From the NCBI GenBank assembly GCA_012960755.1, contig DUAT01000072.1, forward strand, positions 174,588 to 238,587: a stretch of DNA of 64,000 nt. The letters are read 5' to 3'. A program made the position numbers and the translations under genes. The first letter of the stretch is position 1, and every line of letters begins with the position of its first letter. The notes below the pieces were generated by a model. It did no database searches. It worked only from the letters and a program-made list of their open reading frames with translations, and was not told the DNA's origin. Shown piece after piece: positions 17,299 through 24,353 of this stretch. Source of the stretch: Gammaproteobacteria bacterium (GTDB taxonomy: Bacteria; Pseudomonadota; Gammaproteobacteria; Pseudomonadales; Azotimanducaceae_A).

Positions 17299-17787
17299 TC
17301 ATGCTACCGGTATTCGGCGCACTTTAGCGCCTTGTCGCTTGTGCAGGGACACATGCAGAACGCCACCCTTGTACTTTGCCGTTGCCCTATCTTCATCCAC
17401 CAGACACGGCAGTGGAATTAACCGTTCAAAACTCCCATAGGCTCTTTCAGTGACGTGAAACCTGCCTTCCTTACGATCAGACTGGTAGTTTTTGGTACCT
17501 CTGACGATAAGCGCCTGATGATCAATCTTGATTTCAAAATCATCCGGGCTCATTCCTGGCGATTCCAATTGGACCTCAATATTGTTGTCGGTCTCCTTGA
17601 CATCAGCAGACAGAACACCCCAACGAACCGATTGTGTCGCGGGGATAACGTCTTTCTGGTCATTCTCCTTGGATGGCGCAAAATAGGTTATTGAATTTCT
17701 GGCTTTTTGCCACAAGTGTTGCCAGCCGTCAGAGATGTTACCTAACGTATCTCTTAAGTTGTGTGATAAATTGTCGAAAGTACTCAT
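17299..17787 (-). CDS. Small heat-shock protein Hsp20 (first copy)
   Basis: The 162-residue protein has an alpha-crystallin domain at about 65-150 (NNIEVQLESPGMSPDDFEIK, GRFHVTERAYGSFERLIPLP, KYKGGVLHVSLHKR). The N-terminal arm is hydrophilic and the C-terminal tail short (VRRIPVA), with an I-P-V anchoring motif. Hsp20s hold unfolding proteins for refolding by other chaperones. GGAGG precedes the start by 8 bp. It lies 25 bp after the second hsp20 gene on the same strand, forming a two-gene operon. Two non-identical copies side by side suggest mixed oligomers or different client ranges. Confidence 0.85.
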   Translation of the reverse strand: MSTFDNLSHNLRDTLGNISDGWQHLWQKARNSITYFAPSKENDQKDVIPATQSVRWGVLSADVKETDNNIEVQLESPGMSPDDFEIKIDHQALIVRGTKNYQSDRKEGRFHVTERAYGSFERLIPLPCLVDEDRATAKYKGGVLHVSLHKRQGAKVRRIPVA

Positions 17788-17812
17788 TTGATTTGCCTCC
17801 AGCTGGGGTTAT

Positions 17813-18250
17813 CTAGTCCAGGTTCTCGACCTGAATATTCAACTTGTCAGAATTTACTACTTTAGGGATTGAAATTCGCAGAACACCTTTGTCCGCTTTC
17901 GCGCTGATGTTATTCGTGTCAGCTGATTCCGGTAAGGTAAACTGCCGCAAAAAATGACCGCTTGTTCGTTCACGGCGCTTGTATGATCTCTCGCCGGACG
18001 CCGAATCAACGACCCTTTCTCCACTGATCGATAGTTTGTTCTGCTCGACGGTGATTTCGAGATCATCGGTATCGACTCCCGGAATGTCCGCCCAAAATGT
18101 TAACTCTGACTCATCTTCCGTAATATCAATGTCCGGTACCCAGCCGTGAGAATCCATAGCAGCATTGAAAGGCCGGGACGAATGTATATCATCGTAGGTT
18201 CGAAATAGCCTGTTCAGACTCGGGAATGGGAAATATTCTGGTTCGTTCAT
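17813..18250 (-). CDS. Small heat-shock protein Hsp20 (second copy)
   Basis: The 145-residue protein has a classic alpha-crystallin domain: VPDIDITEDESELTFWADIP, SISGERV, GHFLRQFTLPESADTNNIS and KADKGVLRISIPKV, with the Gly-Val-Leu signature and an I-P-K tail. It starts at ATG 18250, with AGGAGG 6 bp upstream; a frame reaching 18487 is spurious. It is the first gene of the hsp20 pair, preceded by a CTTGAAA heat-shock-like -35 element. It is transcribed divergently from the DksA/TraR-usp unit, with a degenerate FNR box between them. Confidence 0.88.
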   Translation of the reverse strand: MNEPEYFPFPSLNRLFRTYDDIHSSRPFNAAMDSHGWVPDIDITEDESELTFWADIPGVDTDDLEITVEQNKLSISGERVVDSASGERSYKRRERTSGHFLRQFTLPESADTNNISAKADKGVLRISIPKVVNSDKLNIQVENLD

Positions 18251-18271
18251 GTTCGCCTCCTGTTTGCACTT

Positions 18272-18299
18272 ACATAAGACCCAACGAATATTTTTCAAG
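18272..18299 (-). promoter_or_regulatory. Sigma32-like promoter of the hsp20 pair
   Basis: On the reverse strand CTTGAAA (18293-18299) is followed by 13 bp and TCTTATGT (18272-18279). The -35 matches the heat-shock consensus exactly, while the -10 octamer matches CCCCATNT only partly. The spacing and the position, about 22 bp before the start with AGGAGG in between, are right. A sigma70 reading (TTGAAA, TATGTA) is also possible. Confidence 0.4.
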
Positions 18300-18343
18300 G
18301 GTTTCTTACAAGGCAACTGTACAAGGGAATCTCCCGGGGCGAA

Positions 18344-18388
18344 TTGATCGTGGTCATTTAACCCATCGATCAGATTCACTATGATAAT
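18344..18388 (+). promoter_or_regulatory. Degenerate FNR/Anr box and -10 before dksA-like/usp genes
   Basis: TTGAT-CGTG-GTCAT at 18344-18357 has a perfect left half-site and a 3-of-5 right half-site. TATGATAAT at 18380-18388 supplies a good extended -10. The box centre is about 42-44 bp before the expected transcription start, matching class II FNR activation and the arrangement at 13346. The promoter serves the DksA/TraR-like gene at 18417. Confidence 0.45.
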
Positions 18389-18416
18389 AGCGGGCGACAG
18401 GTATAGGAGAAACACT

Positions 18417-18740
18417 GTGAATACCAAGCAAATTGAGAGTAAATTGATCGTTCTGAAGAAGGTTATATCTGAAAGGGTCATGCGCACTCACCATCATATC
18501 TATGAACGGGATAAGCCCGTCAGTGCCAAGTTCTCCGATCAATCTGTAGAGCTCGACAATCAGGCGCTGGTGATGGCTCTCGATGTTGAAGGTAGAGAGG
18601 AGCTGATTCAAATTGATCATGCACTTAATCGTCTTGAGGAAGGTACTTATGGGACCTGTTTAGTGTGTAATAAGGAGATTTCTTCCGAGCGTTTAGATAT
18701 CCTGCCGTTCACGTCTACTTGTATAGATTGCGCAACATAA
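18417..18740 (+). CDS. DksA/TraR-family C4 zinc-finger protein
   Basis: The protein is about 107 residues, with a helical N-terminal half (KQIESKLIVLKKVISERV) and then IDHALNRLEEGTYGTC. A C4 zinc finger follows: CLVCNKEI ... TCIDCAT. DksA/TraR proteins enter the secondary channel of RNA polymerase and alter promoter choice under stress. The coiled-coil tip here lacks the DxxDxA of DksA as far as I can see. It starts with GTG at 18417, with AGGAGA 7 bp upstream. It is 12 bp from the downstream usp gene, so the two are co-transcribed from the FNR-like promoter. Confidence 0.75.
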   Translation: MNTKQIESKLIVLKKVISERVMRTHHHIYERDKPVSAKFSDQSVELDNQALVMALDVEGREELIQIDHALNRLEEGTYGTCLVCNKEISSERLDILPFTSTCIDCAT

Positions 18741-18752
18741 GGAGTGGCCAAC

Positions 18753-19649
18753 ATGTTTGATCCAAAAAAGCTGTTAGTTGTTATTCATCTGGATGAGGCA
18801 ACCTATCCTGCTCTGGACAAGGCTTTAGCGATTGCCAGGTCGAAGGATGTAGAAATAGTTCTGCTTTCCTGTGAACACACGCAATATCTGGTCGAGGGCT
18901 ACTACTTCGATTCAGCCGAGGTCACACGATTGCGTACCGAGTATTTGCAGGAATGCAAAGAGCAGCTCGAAAAAATCGCCAAACCGATGCGAGAGAACGG
19001 ATTAACAATCACCACCCTGGCGCTTTGGGCTTACCCGGAGTATGAAACTATAGCAAAGCAGGCACTTGAACTGGACGCAGATCTTGTTATCCAGCATATC
19101 GGGCGTCACGGTGCCCTGTCCAGAATGTTCCTGACACATACCGACTGGCAACTCGTTCGTACCTGCCCAAAACCCCTGTTGTTAGTTAAAGAACACGCCT
19201 GGAGTTCGGCACCAAAAATTATTGGCGCGGTAGATCCAAAACACGCGCGTTACAAGCCATCTGGTCTCGACCACAAGGTTCTTGAGTTTTCCATAGATCT
19301 GGCAAAGGTATTGGCTGGTACCGCCTATGCACTGCACGCCTTTCACCCAGTTGCGTTATCCGGCGTGTACCCGGACCAGGCTGAAGCCGATCATGAAATG
19401 GCCTTTAATGAACTGATGGCAGATTTCAGCATCGACAAGGATAGACAACTGCTGGTCGAAGGCGCACCAGAAATAGCACTATACGAGACACAGCAGGATC
19501 TGGATGCTGAAGTCGTGGTAATGGGAGCGATCTCCCGCAGTTTCTTCAACGACGTATTTATAGGTAATACGACTGAAAAAGCCATGGACTATTTGAAATG
19601 CGACGTCCTGACGCTGAAACCGAACGATTTCAAGATGCAGGGTAACTAA
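18753..19649 (+). CDS. Tandem universal stress protein (UspE-like), second copy
   Basis: The 298-residue protein has two Usp domains. Domain 1 begins KLLVVIHLDEATYPALDKAL, and domain 2 ends with GAISRSFFNDVFIGNTTEKA, a version of the nucleotide motif whose second Gly is replaced by Ser. ATG 18753 has GGAG 8 bp upstream. It forms an operon with the DksA/TraR-like gene. It is clearly related to the usp at 13416 but diverged, so this is an old duplication rather than a recent repeat. Confidence 0.85.
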   Translation: MFDPKKLLVVIHLDEATYPALDKALAIARSKDVEIVLLSCEHTQYLVEGYYFDSAEVTRLRTEYLQECKEQLEKIAKPMRENGLTITTLALWAYPEYETIAKQALELDADLVIQHIGRHGALSRMFLTHTDWQLVRTCPKPLLLVKEHAWSSAPKIIGAVDPKHARYKPSGLDHKVLEFSIDLAKVLAGTAYALHAFHPVALSGVYPDQAEADHEMAFNELMADFSIDKDRQLLVEGAPEIALYETQQDLDAEVVVMGAISRSFFNDVFIGNTTEKAMDYLKCDVLTLKPNDFKMQGN

Positions 19650-19978
19650 CTCTGGTCAAGCATTGCCACCACCCCGCCATGTCCGGCAGGAGGGCCAAAC
19701 GAGAACTGTTGATATGATGGCCTGCCGCTGCAGTTGGTTGTTGAGCCAATATGGCGACAAAAACAAGTATCAGTAATTCGGAAGTCATACATCAGCAAAA
19801 ATATCGTAACCAGTGGAAATAATGCGAGTCCAATTCGCGCTGGGGAGTACATGAATAATCTGACTCAAGATAGAGGACAAGAACACTAGATTTAGGTGGC
19901 AAGACGACAAGGGGGGTGAAGCCGTGTCGGACACAGATTCATTGACTTACGACAGTAGCTTTCGCTGTCTAAGTTAGG
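19650..19978. other. Intergenic gap between converging usp and ccoP
   Basis: About 330 bp lie between the converging usp and cco units. Beside the ccoP stop, GACAGTAGC-TTTC-GCTGTC at about 19951-19969 can fold into an interrupted hairpin flanked by TTA/TAA, but no T-tract follows. It may be an mRNA end structure rather than an intrinsic terminator. No RNA gene is recognisable. Confidence 0.35.
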
Positions 19979-20881
19979 TTATTCAAGAGTATTCATAGTA
20001 TTCGAGGAGAGCATCAGGGCAACCAGGAGTTTTAACTGTGTTTCATCAAGCCGTTCCCCAAAAGCGGGCATCACGCCATTGCGACCATCCGCAATCGATG
20101 CTTTTATTGCTCCAACATTTCCGCCATAGAGCCAGATGTCATCTGCCAGGTTGGGAGCACCCAGCGCTGGATTACCTTCTCCGCTTGTGCCATGGCAAGC
20201 GATGCAGAACTGATCATATTGTGATTTTCCTGGATGACTGGTCTGTGTCCCGCTGGTAAGTGACAACACGTACGCTGTGACGTCATTCACGCCCTGGTCA
20301 CCCAAAACCTCACCCCAGGCAACCATAATGGCATTTCGACCTCCTCGAATAGACTGTTCAATCTGTGCTTCGGACCCGCCCCATTGCCACTCGTTATCCA
20401 CCAGGTTCGGGAAAAGCGAAGCCTGTCCCTGAGCCTCATAGCCGTGACAGACAGCACAGTTACGATCGAAAACGCCCTGTGCTGAGGCCATCGCTTGTGG
20501 ATACCCGTGTATCGCCTGTACTTCCATTTCTGCCAGAGCGCTTCGACGTTCACCGAATTCCGCACGAAAGGCTTCCTCGTCCTTAACGACCTGGCTGCCT
20601 GAACTCCAGTTGAGAATTCCCTGGTAGGACCCGAGCCCTGGAAACAACATCAGGTAAATCAGGGAAAACACGAGACTGAGAAGAATCAGCCAGAACCACC
20701 ACATCGGTGCTGGGTTCGCACCCTCCCTGAGATTGTTATCCCACACAATGTCTTCATGGTGTTTGTCAGCTTCGGATTGGGGGAAATAAATGCTGTACAC
20801 CAACCAACACAAGACACCAAGGCTGACCAGCGTCAGTACTACGATCCATCCTGCCCAGAAGCCTGTCGGTAATTCAGTCAT
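19979..20881 (-). CDS. ccoP: cbb3-type cytochrome c oxidase diheme subunit CcoP
   Basis: The protein is about 300 residues, with two N-terminal membrane helices (GFWAGWIVVLTLVSLGVLC; WWFWLILLSLVFSLIYLML). Two periplasmic c-type heme domains follow, with CAVCHGYEAQG and CIACHGTSGEG and Met ligands near NAIMVAWGE and GVMPAFGE. CcoP passes electrons from soluble cytochrome c to CcoO and CcoN. The start at 20881 overlaps ccoQ by 8 bp. It is the last gene of the oxidase operon, and subunit length and heme count are standard. Confidence 0.93.
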   Translation of the reverse strand: MTELPTGFWAGWIVVLTLVSLGVLCWLVYSIYFPQSEADKHHEDIVWDNNLREGANPAPMWWFWLILLSLVFSLIYLMLFPGLGSYQGILNWSSGSQVVKDEEAFRAEFGERRSALAEMEVQAIHGYPQAMASAQGVFDRNCAVCHGYEAQGQASLFPNLVDNEWQWGGSEAQIEQSIRGGRNAIMVAWGEVLGDQGVNDVTAYVLSLTSGTQTSHPGKSQYDQFCIACHGTSGEGNPALGAPNLADDIWLYGGNVGAIKASIADGRNGVMPAFGERLDETQLKLLVALMLSSNTMNTLE

Positions 20882-21017
20882 CAGTGTATTCGTCTTCAAG
20901 CGGAATCCTGGCAGCTTCGTCCGCTGCTTCCGCAGTTGATTGCGTAAAAACCCAAACTGCGAGGCCGCACATAAACAGCATGACGAGCATATCACCTACG
21001 AAAAGGAACCAGGTCAT
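20874..21017 (-). CDS. ccoQ: cbb3 oxidase small subunit CcoQ
   Basis: This 47-residue protein has one membrane helix (WFLFVGDMLVMLFMCGLAVW) followed by a charged tail ending LEDEYTDD. Its position between ccoO and ccoP, its single helix and its acidic C-terminus identify it as CcoQ, which stabilises the oxidase complex in proteobacteria. GAGGAC lies just before the ATG at 21017. The stop overlaps the ccoP start by 8 bp. It was found by reading this gap by eye, and its small size makes it easy to miss. Confidence 0.85.
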   Translation of the reverse strand: MTWFLFVGDMLVMLFMCGLAVWVFTQSTAEAADEAARIPLEDEYTDD

Positions 21018-21064
21018 GTTGCGTCCTCACTGAGTGGCACAAACCGATACATCGATGCGTTCAT
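21014..21064 (-). other. 16-codon ORF coupling ccoO to ccoQ
   Basis: The ccoO stop TAA shares its last base with an ATG (TAATG) that opens a 16-codon frame, MNASMYRFVPLSEDAT. Its TGA overlaps the ccoQ ATG (ATGA). It spans exactly the 46-bp ccoO-ccoQ gap and contains the ccoQ ribosome site. It could carry ribosomes across the gap, so ccoQ translation would follow ccoO. The overlaps are seen; the function is a guess. Confidence 0.3.
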
Positions 21065-21711
21065 TAGCGTTCCGCTCCGTGGTCGTCAACCATGCTCTCA
21101 TCAAAACCGGTACCGAGCATCTGCAAGTAGACCACGAGCGCATCAACCTCCATCAGGCCTTCAAGCTGCGTCGGTGCTGCTTCAATATCTGCATCGCTAT
21201 AAGGATCACCGAGACGTTGAAGCGCCTTCAGGTTCGCCTGGATATCGCCGGTGCTGGCTGCAGGTCGCATCGCAAGCCAGGGGTACCCGGGCATGATGGA
21301 GTTCTCCACCACCCGCCGTGGATTGATGAGATGAACGCGTTGCCAGGTATCGGAGTACTTGCCCCCAATCCGCTGCAGATCCGGACCGGTTCGCTTGGAC
21401 CCCCACAAAAATGGCCGGTCATAAACAAACTCACCCGCACGGGAATAAGGCCCATAGCGTTTGACCTCCGCCAGCAACGGTCGAATCTGCTGTGAATGGC
21501 AAACACTACAACCCTCGCGGATGTAAATGTCGCGGCCAACAAGTTCCACCGGGCTATAAACCCGCGTATTCCCGATGGGGGTCTTCAACGAATCCTGGGT
21601 CAAACTGGGGACAATTTGCACGAGGCCGCCGATTGCCGATACGACCAGAATGCCAAAAACCAAAAGCCCGGCGTTGTTTTCCAGTCTTTTATGAAGGGAT
21701 AAACCACTCAT
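21064..21711 (-). CDS. ccoO: cbb3-type cytochrome c oxidase monoheme subunit CcoO
   Basis: The 215-residue protein has one N-terminal helix (NNAGLLVFGILVVSAIGGLV) and a periplasmic monoheme domain with the motif EGCSVCHSQQIRPL. YTPVELVGRD-type sequence (here YSPVELVGRDIYIREGC) and the axial Met in SIMPGYPWL are typical FixO/CcoO features. Its ATG overlaps the ccoN stop (ATGA, 4 bp), so the two are tightly coupled. It receives electrons from CcoP and passes them to CcoN. Confidence 0.94.
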   Translation of the reverse strand: MSGLSLHKRLENNAGLLVFGILVVSAIGGLVQIVPSLTQDSLKTPIGNTRVYSPVELVGRDIYIREGCSVCHSQQIRPLLAEVKRYGPYSRAGEFVYDRPFLWGSKRTGPDLQRIGGKYSDTWQRVHLINPRRVVENSIMPGYPWLAMRPAASTGDIQANLKALQRLGDPYSDADIEAAPTQLEGLMEVDALVVYLQMLGTGFDESMVDDHGAER

Positions 21712-23156
21712 TGCGCTTCACCGCTCACCGTCACCTCGGGTGGTCTTATTCGCACCGTGGCACGACCTTTCATGGTCATGACCAGATTAAAAATCATCAG
21801 CAGGGTGCCAAGATAGAAGGTCAATCCGCCAACAAGGCGCAACAAATAATATGGCGGCATACTTGCCATAATATCTTTGAAGCTGAAACTCGGTTCACCG
21901 ATCTCGTCCAGGCTTAACCACAACAAGCCCTGGGATACACCAGCACCCCACATGGATAAGACATAGAGCATGGTCCCCGCAAGCGCCAACCAGAAATGCA
22001 CATTGGCCAGGTGCACGCTGTATAGTTTTGCGTCCACGAGTTTTGGTACAAGATAGTAAAACGTACCGAATACAATTAAGGCGTTCCAGCCCAGTGCGCC
22101 GGAGTGAACATGGCCGATAGTCCAGTCGGTAAAGTGGCTGACAGCATTGACGCTTTTTATCGCCATCATAGGTCCTTCAAACGTTGCCAGCCCGTAAAAC
22201 GCCAATGACAGTACAATAAACTTTAGCGCCGGGTCGGTTCTGAGTTTCTCCCAGGCACCGCTGACCGTCATTATGCCATTGATCATGGTTGCCCAGGAGG
22301 GAGCCAGCAATATCAGGCTCATCACCATACCGAGGTTTTGCACCCAGTCAGGAATCGAGTTGTAATGAAGATGATGCGGACCCGCCCAAATGTACGCATA
22401 GGTAAACGACCAGAATGCGACCACCGAAAGCTTGTAACTCCAGATCGGTCGATCTGCCTGTTTCGGCAGAAAGTAATACAGCATGCCAAGGAAACCCCCA
22501 GTCAACAGAAAACCTACAGCATTGTGACCATACCACCATTGCACAATGGCATCCTGGGCACCGGCATAGACCGGATAGGACTTAAACAAGGTCGCAGGCA
22601 TCGCCAGGCTGTTAACGACATGTAACATCGCTATGACGATGATCAGCCCACCGTAGAACCAGTTTGATATATAGATAGGTTTGATACGACGGCGGGCGAT
22701 CGTCGCGAAAAAGACGACACCAAAGCTGATCCAGACAATCGCAATGGCAATATCAAAAGGCCACTCCAGTTCCGCATATTCCTTTCCTGTATTCATACCC
22801 GCCAGTAGAGACAAGCCCCCGGTTAGTATGCAAACTTGCCATAGCATAGCCGTCACCCAGGCCAATCGGAGCGTCGGCAACGGTACATGGCAGGTTCTTT
22901 GAACACTATAAAAAGCCGTTGCCATCAAAGCTGAGACGCCGAAGCCAAAGATAACCGCATTGGTATGCAAGGCTCGAAGTCGACCAAAGGATAACCAGAA
23001 TTGTCCAAAGTCAATCTCTGGCCAAATTAACTCCGCTGCAACATAAACTCCGGCACCCATACCGAGCACCGCCCAGACCATTGCGCAAATCACAAGGAAA
23101 CGCACAACTCCGTCGTGGTAGTAAACGTTGGTTGTGATCTGTGGGGTCCGGGTCAT
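21708..23156 (-). CDS. ccoN: cbb3-type cytochrome c oxidase catalytic subunit CcoN
   Basis: The 482-residue protein has about 12 membrane helices. Heme and CuB ligands are visible as LHTNAVIFGFG, WWYGHNAVGFLLT, GPHHLHYNS and WTIGHVHSGALGWN. CcoN reduces oxygen to water at a heme b3-CuB site and has very high oxygen affinity, so the enzyme supports respiration at low oxygen. It lies 4 bp after the Yip1-like gene and overlaps ccoO. The Tyr/His crosslink region is in the Y-rich helix after GPHHLHYN. A clear sigma70 promoter sits before the upstream gene. Confidence 0.95.
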   Translation of the reverse strand: MTRTPQITTNVYYHDGVVRFLVICAMVWAVLGMGAGVYVAAELIWPEIDFGQFWLSFGRLRALHTNAVIFGFGVSALMATAFYSVQRTCHVPLPTLRLAWVTAMLWQVCILTGGLSLLAGMNTGKEYAELEWPFDIAIAIVWISFGVVFFATIARRRIKPIYISNWFYGGLIIVIAMLHVVNSLAMPATLFKSYPVYAGAQDAIVQWWYGHNAVGFLLTGGFLGMLYYFLPKQADRPIWSYKLSVVAFWSFTYAYIWAGPHHLHYNSIPDWVQNLGMVMSLILLAPSWATMINGIMTVSGAWEKLRTDPALKFIVLSLAFYGLATFEGPMMAIKSVNAVSHFTDWTIGHVHSGALGWNALIVFGTFYYLVPKLVDAKLYSVHLANVHFWLALAGTMLYVLSMWGAGVSQGLLWLSLDEIGEPSFSFKDIMASMPPYYLLRLVGGLTFYLGTLLMIFNLVMTMKGRATVRIRPPEVTVSGEAQ

Positions 23157-23160
23157 ATGT

Positions 23161-23781
23161 TCAGGCGCCTATCGAAGGGCCCAACCCATTTGTCCAGAGG
23201 ACAACCGTTACCCCCAACAAGGTCACGAAGCCGACAAGCAGCCAGCCAACCAGGGAAGACGCCATCAGCATGCCGCGCTCTTGGTTGATATTCAACGCTA
23301 CCGGTAACCCAACATACAACAGGTAGATGACCCAGATTAGGACGGGAATAAACACCAGCAGGTTCACAAAGACATGGGGATATAAATGTACAGCACTACC
23401 GACTGTGACAGGTACCGCGAGGATCGTCACCATCGCCATATGTACACCGAGAGATTTGCGGGCACCATAGGTTTCGGACATCCATTGAGATGCGAAAGCG
23501 GTCGACACAAATGCGGTAAGCAAGACCACGTAATACAGGGCACTCACTACTCGCAATTCGGTTTCAGCCAAGATCAATGGATTCGCAGCGCCCAGGTCCC
23601 AGCCATAGCGTGAACCGCCGATATAGGCAAACAAAGGTGGCAACAGCGCAAACCATATCAGGTACCTGAAAAAAACCCGGTAAGGCGACGGCTCAGCCCG
23701 TGCGAGGTCTTCGAATGCCTCTCTTGGCCGAAACAGAACCTTGAGAACCAGTGGGCTGACATTGCTGGTTTGATTGTTCAT
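23161..23781 (-). CDS. Yip1-family integral membrane protein leading the cco operon
   Basis: The 206-residue protein has five or so hydrophobic helices after a short cytoplasmic start (VLKVLFRPREAFEDLARAEP). This start motif, with FRPREAFE, and the following pattern fit Yip1-domain (DUF1282-like) proteins, which are of unknown role in bacteria. It is the first gene after a consensus promoter and 4 bp before ccoN, so it is co-expressed with the oxidase. It might aid membrane assembly of the complex, but that is only suggested by position. Confidence 0.7.
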   Translation of the reverse strand: MNNQTSNVSPLVLKVLFRPREAFEDLARAEPSPYRVFFRYLIWFALLPPLFAYIGGSRYGWDLGAANPLILAETELRVVSALYYVVLLTAFVSTAFASQWMSETYGARKSLGVHMAMVTILAVPVTVGSAVHLYPHVFVNLLVFIPVLIWVIYLLYVGLPVALNINQERGMLMASSLVGWLLVGFVTLLGVTVVLWTNGLGPSIGA

Positions 23782-24353
23782 TTTTCGTTCTACCTTGAAC
23801 GGAATAGAAAATAAACCGGTTAAGTGACGATGTCAACACGGCTCTGATATTGCTCCAAGTCCACCGGTCAGGTTCATGATCTGTGCATGTGTCTCTTCAT
23901 TGGAATCCAGGCAACAATCAGCGCTACGTTCTGCGGCCATATCACGAGCTTCAATAGTTCCGCTGGTGTTTTCCAATCACTGAATTGTCGCTAGAACAAC
24001 GCCTGATTGCGACCAACCAACTAGGCGCGCAAGACCGCCAAAAAAATAGCCAGCAACAGGAAGCGAAATCGAATTCAGGTCTGCTAGATGAAGAATATAA
24101 GTAGACTAAATCCCCTTTGGTTACTGTCAACTAATCTTGTTAAGCATCCCTGTGTTGCCTACCACTAACATGCGCAGGCGAAAATCCGTCGTCTCCAGAG
24201 CAACAGGCACTTCGAAGGTTTTGCCTATCCAATTTCCCATTTGATTCTCGCTTTTTGGTCAAAATAGACCTTTTCTTGACCGAACTTATCCTGTACAACG
24301 TCGCCCCACCATAGACGATCTACACGTTTTTTAGAGACAGGAGCAATTCGACT
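23782..24353. other. Large intergenic gap with cco promoter and possible gene remnants
   Basis: About 570 bp lie between the divergent cco operon and the acyl-CoA dehydrogenase pair. The proximal end holds the cco promoter (listed separately). At about 23880-24110 the reverse strand contains short hydrophobic frames in two registers (ISLPVAGYFFGGLARLVGW and LLKLVIWPQNVALIVAWIP), each cut by stops. They could be remains of a small membrane protein gene or chance. Nothing else is recognisable. Confidence 0.35.
23808..23836 (-). promoter_or_regulatory. Sigma70 promoter of the yip1-ccoNOQP operon
   Basis: On the reverse strand TTGACA (23831-23836), 17 bp and TATTTT (23808-23813) form a near-consensus sigma70 promoter, 27 bp before the first start codon. 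No proper FNR box is present: TTGACATCGTCAC just overlaps the -35 but has the wrong half-site spacing. Basal, not strictly oxygen-dependent, expression is therefore likely. Confidence 0.6.

Noticed and set aside
18248..18487. N-terminal extension of the second Hsp20 with a hydrophobic segment
   Set aside because: It crosses the divergent promoter region and the excellent AGGAGG before ATG 18250 marks the real start.
19646..19852. 68-codon reverse-strand frame after the usp gene
   Set aside because: It has no ribosome site, runs 4 bp into the usp gene and shows no recognisable family, apart from one hydrophobic stretch.
23824..23838. FNR-like TTGACATCGTCAC upstream of the cco operon
   Set aside because: The half-sites are separated by 5 instead of 6 central bases between TTGA and TCA(A), and the right half does not match. 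The sequence is better explained as the -35 of a sigma70 promoter.
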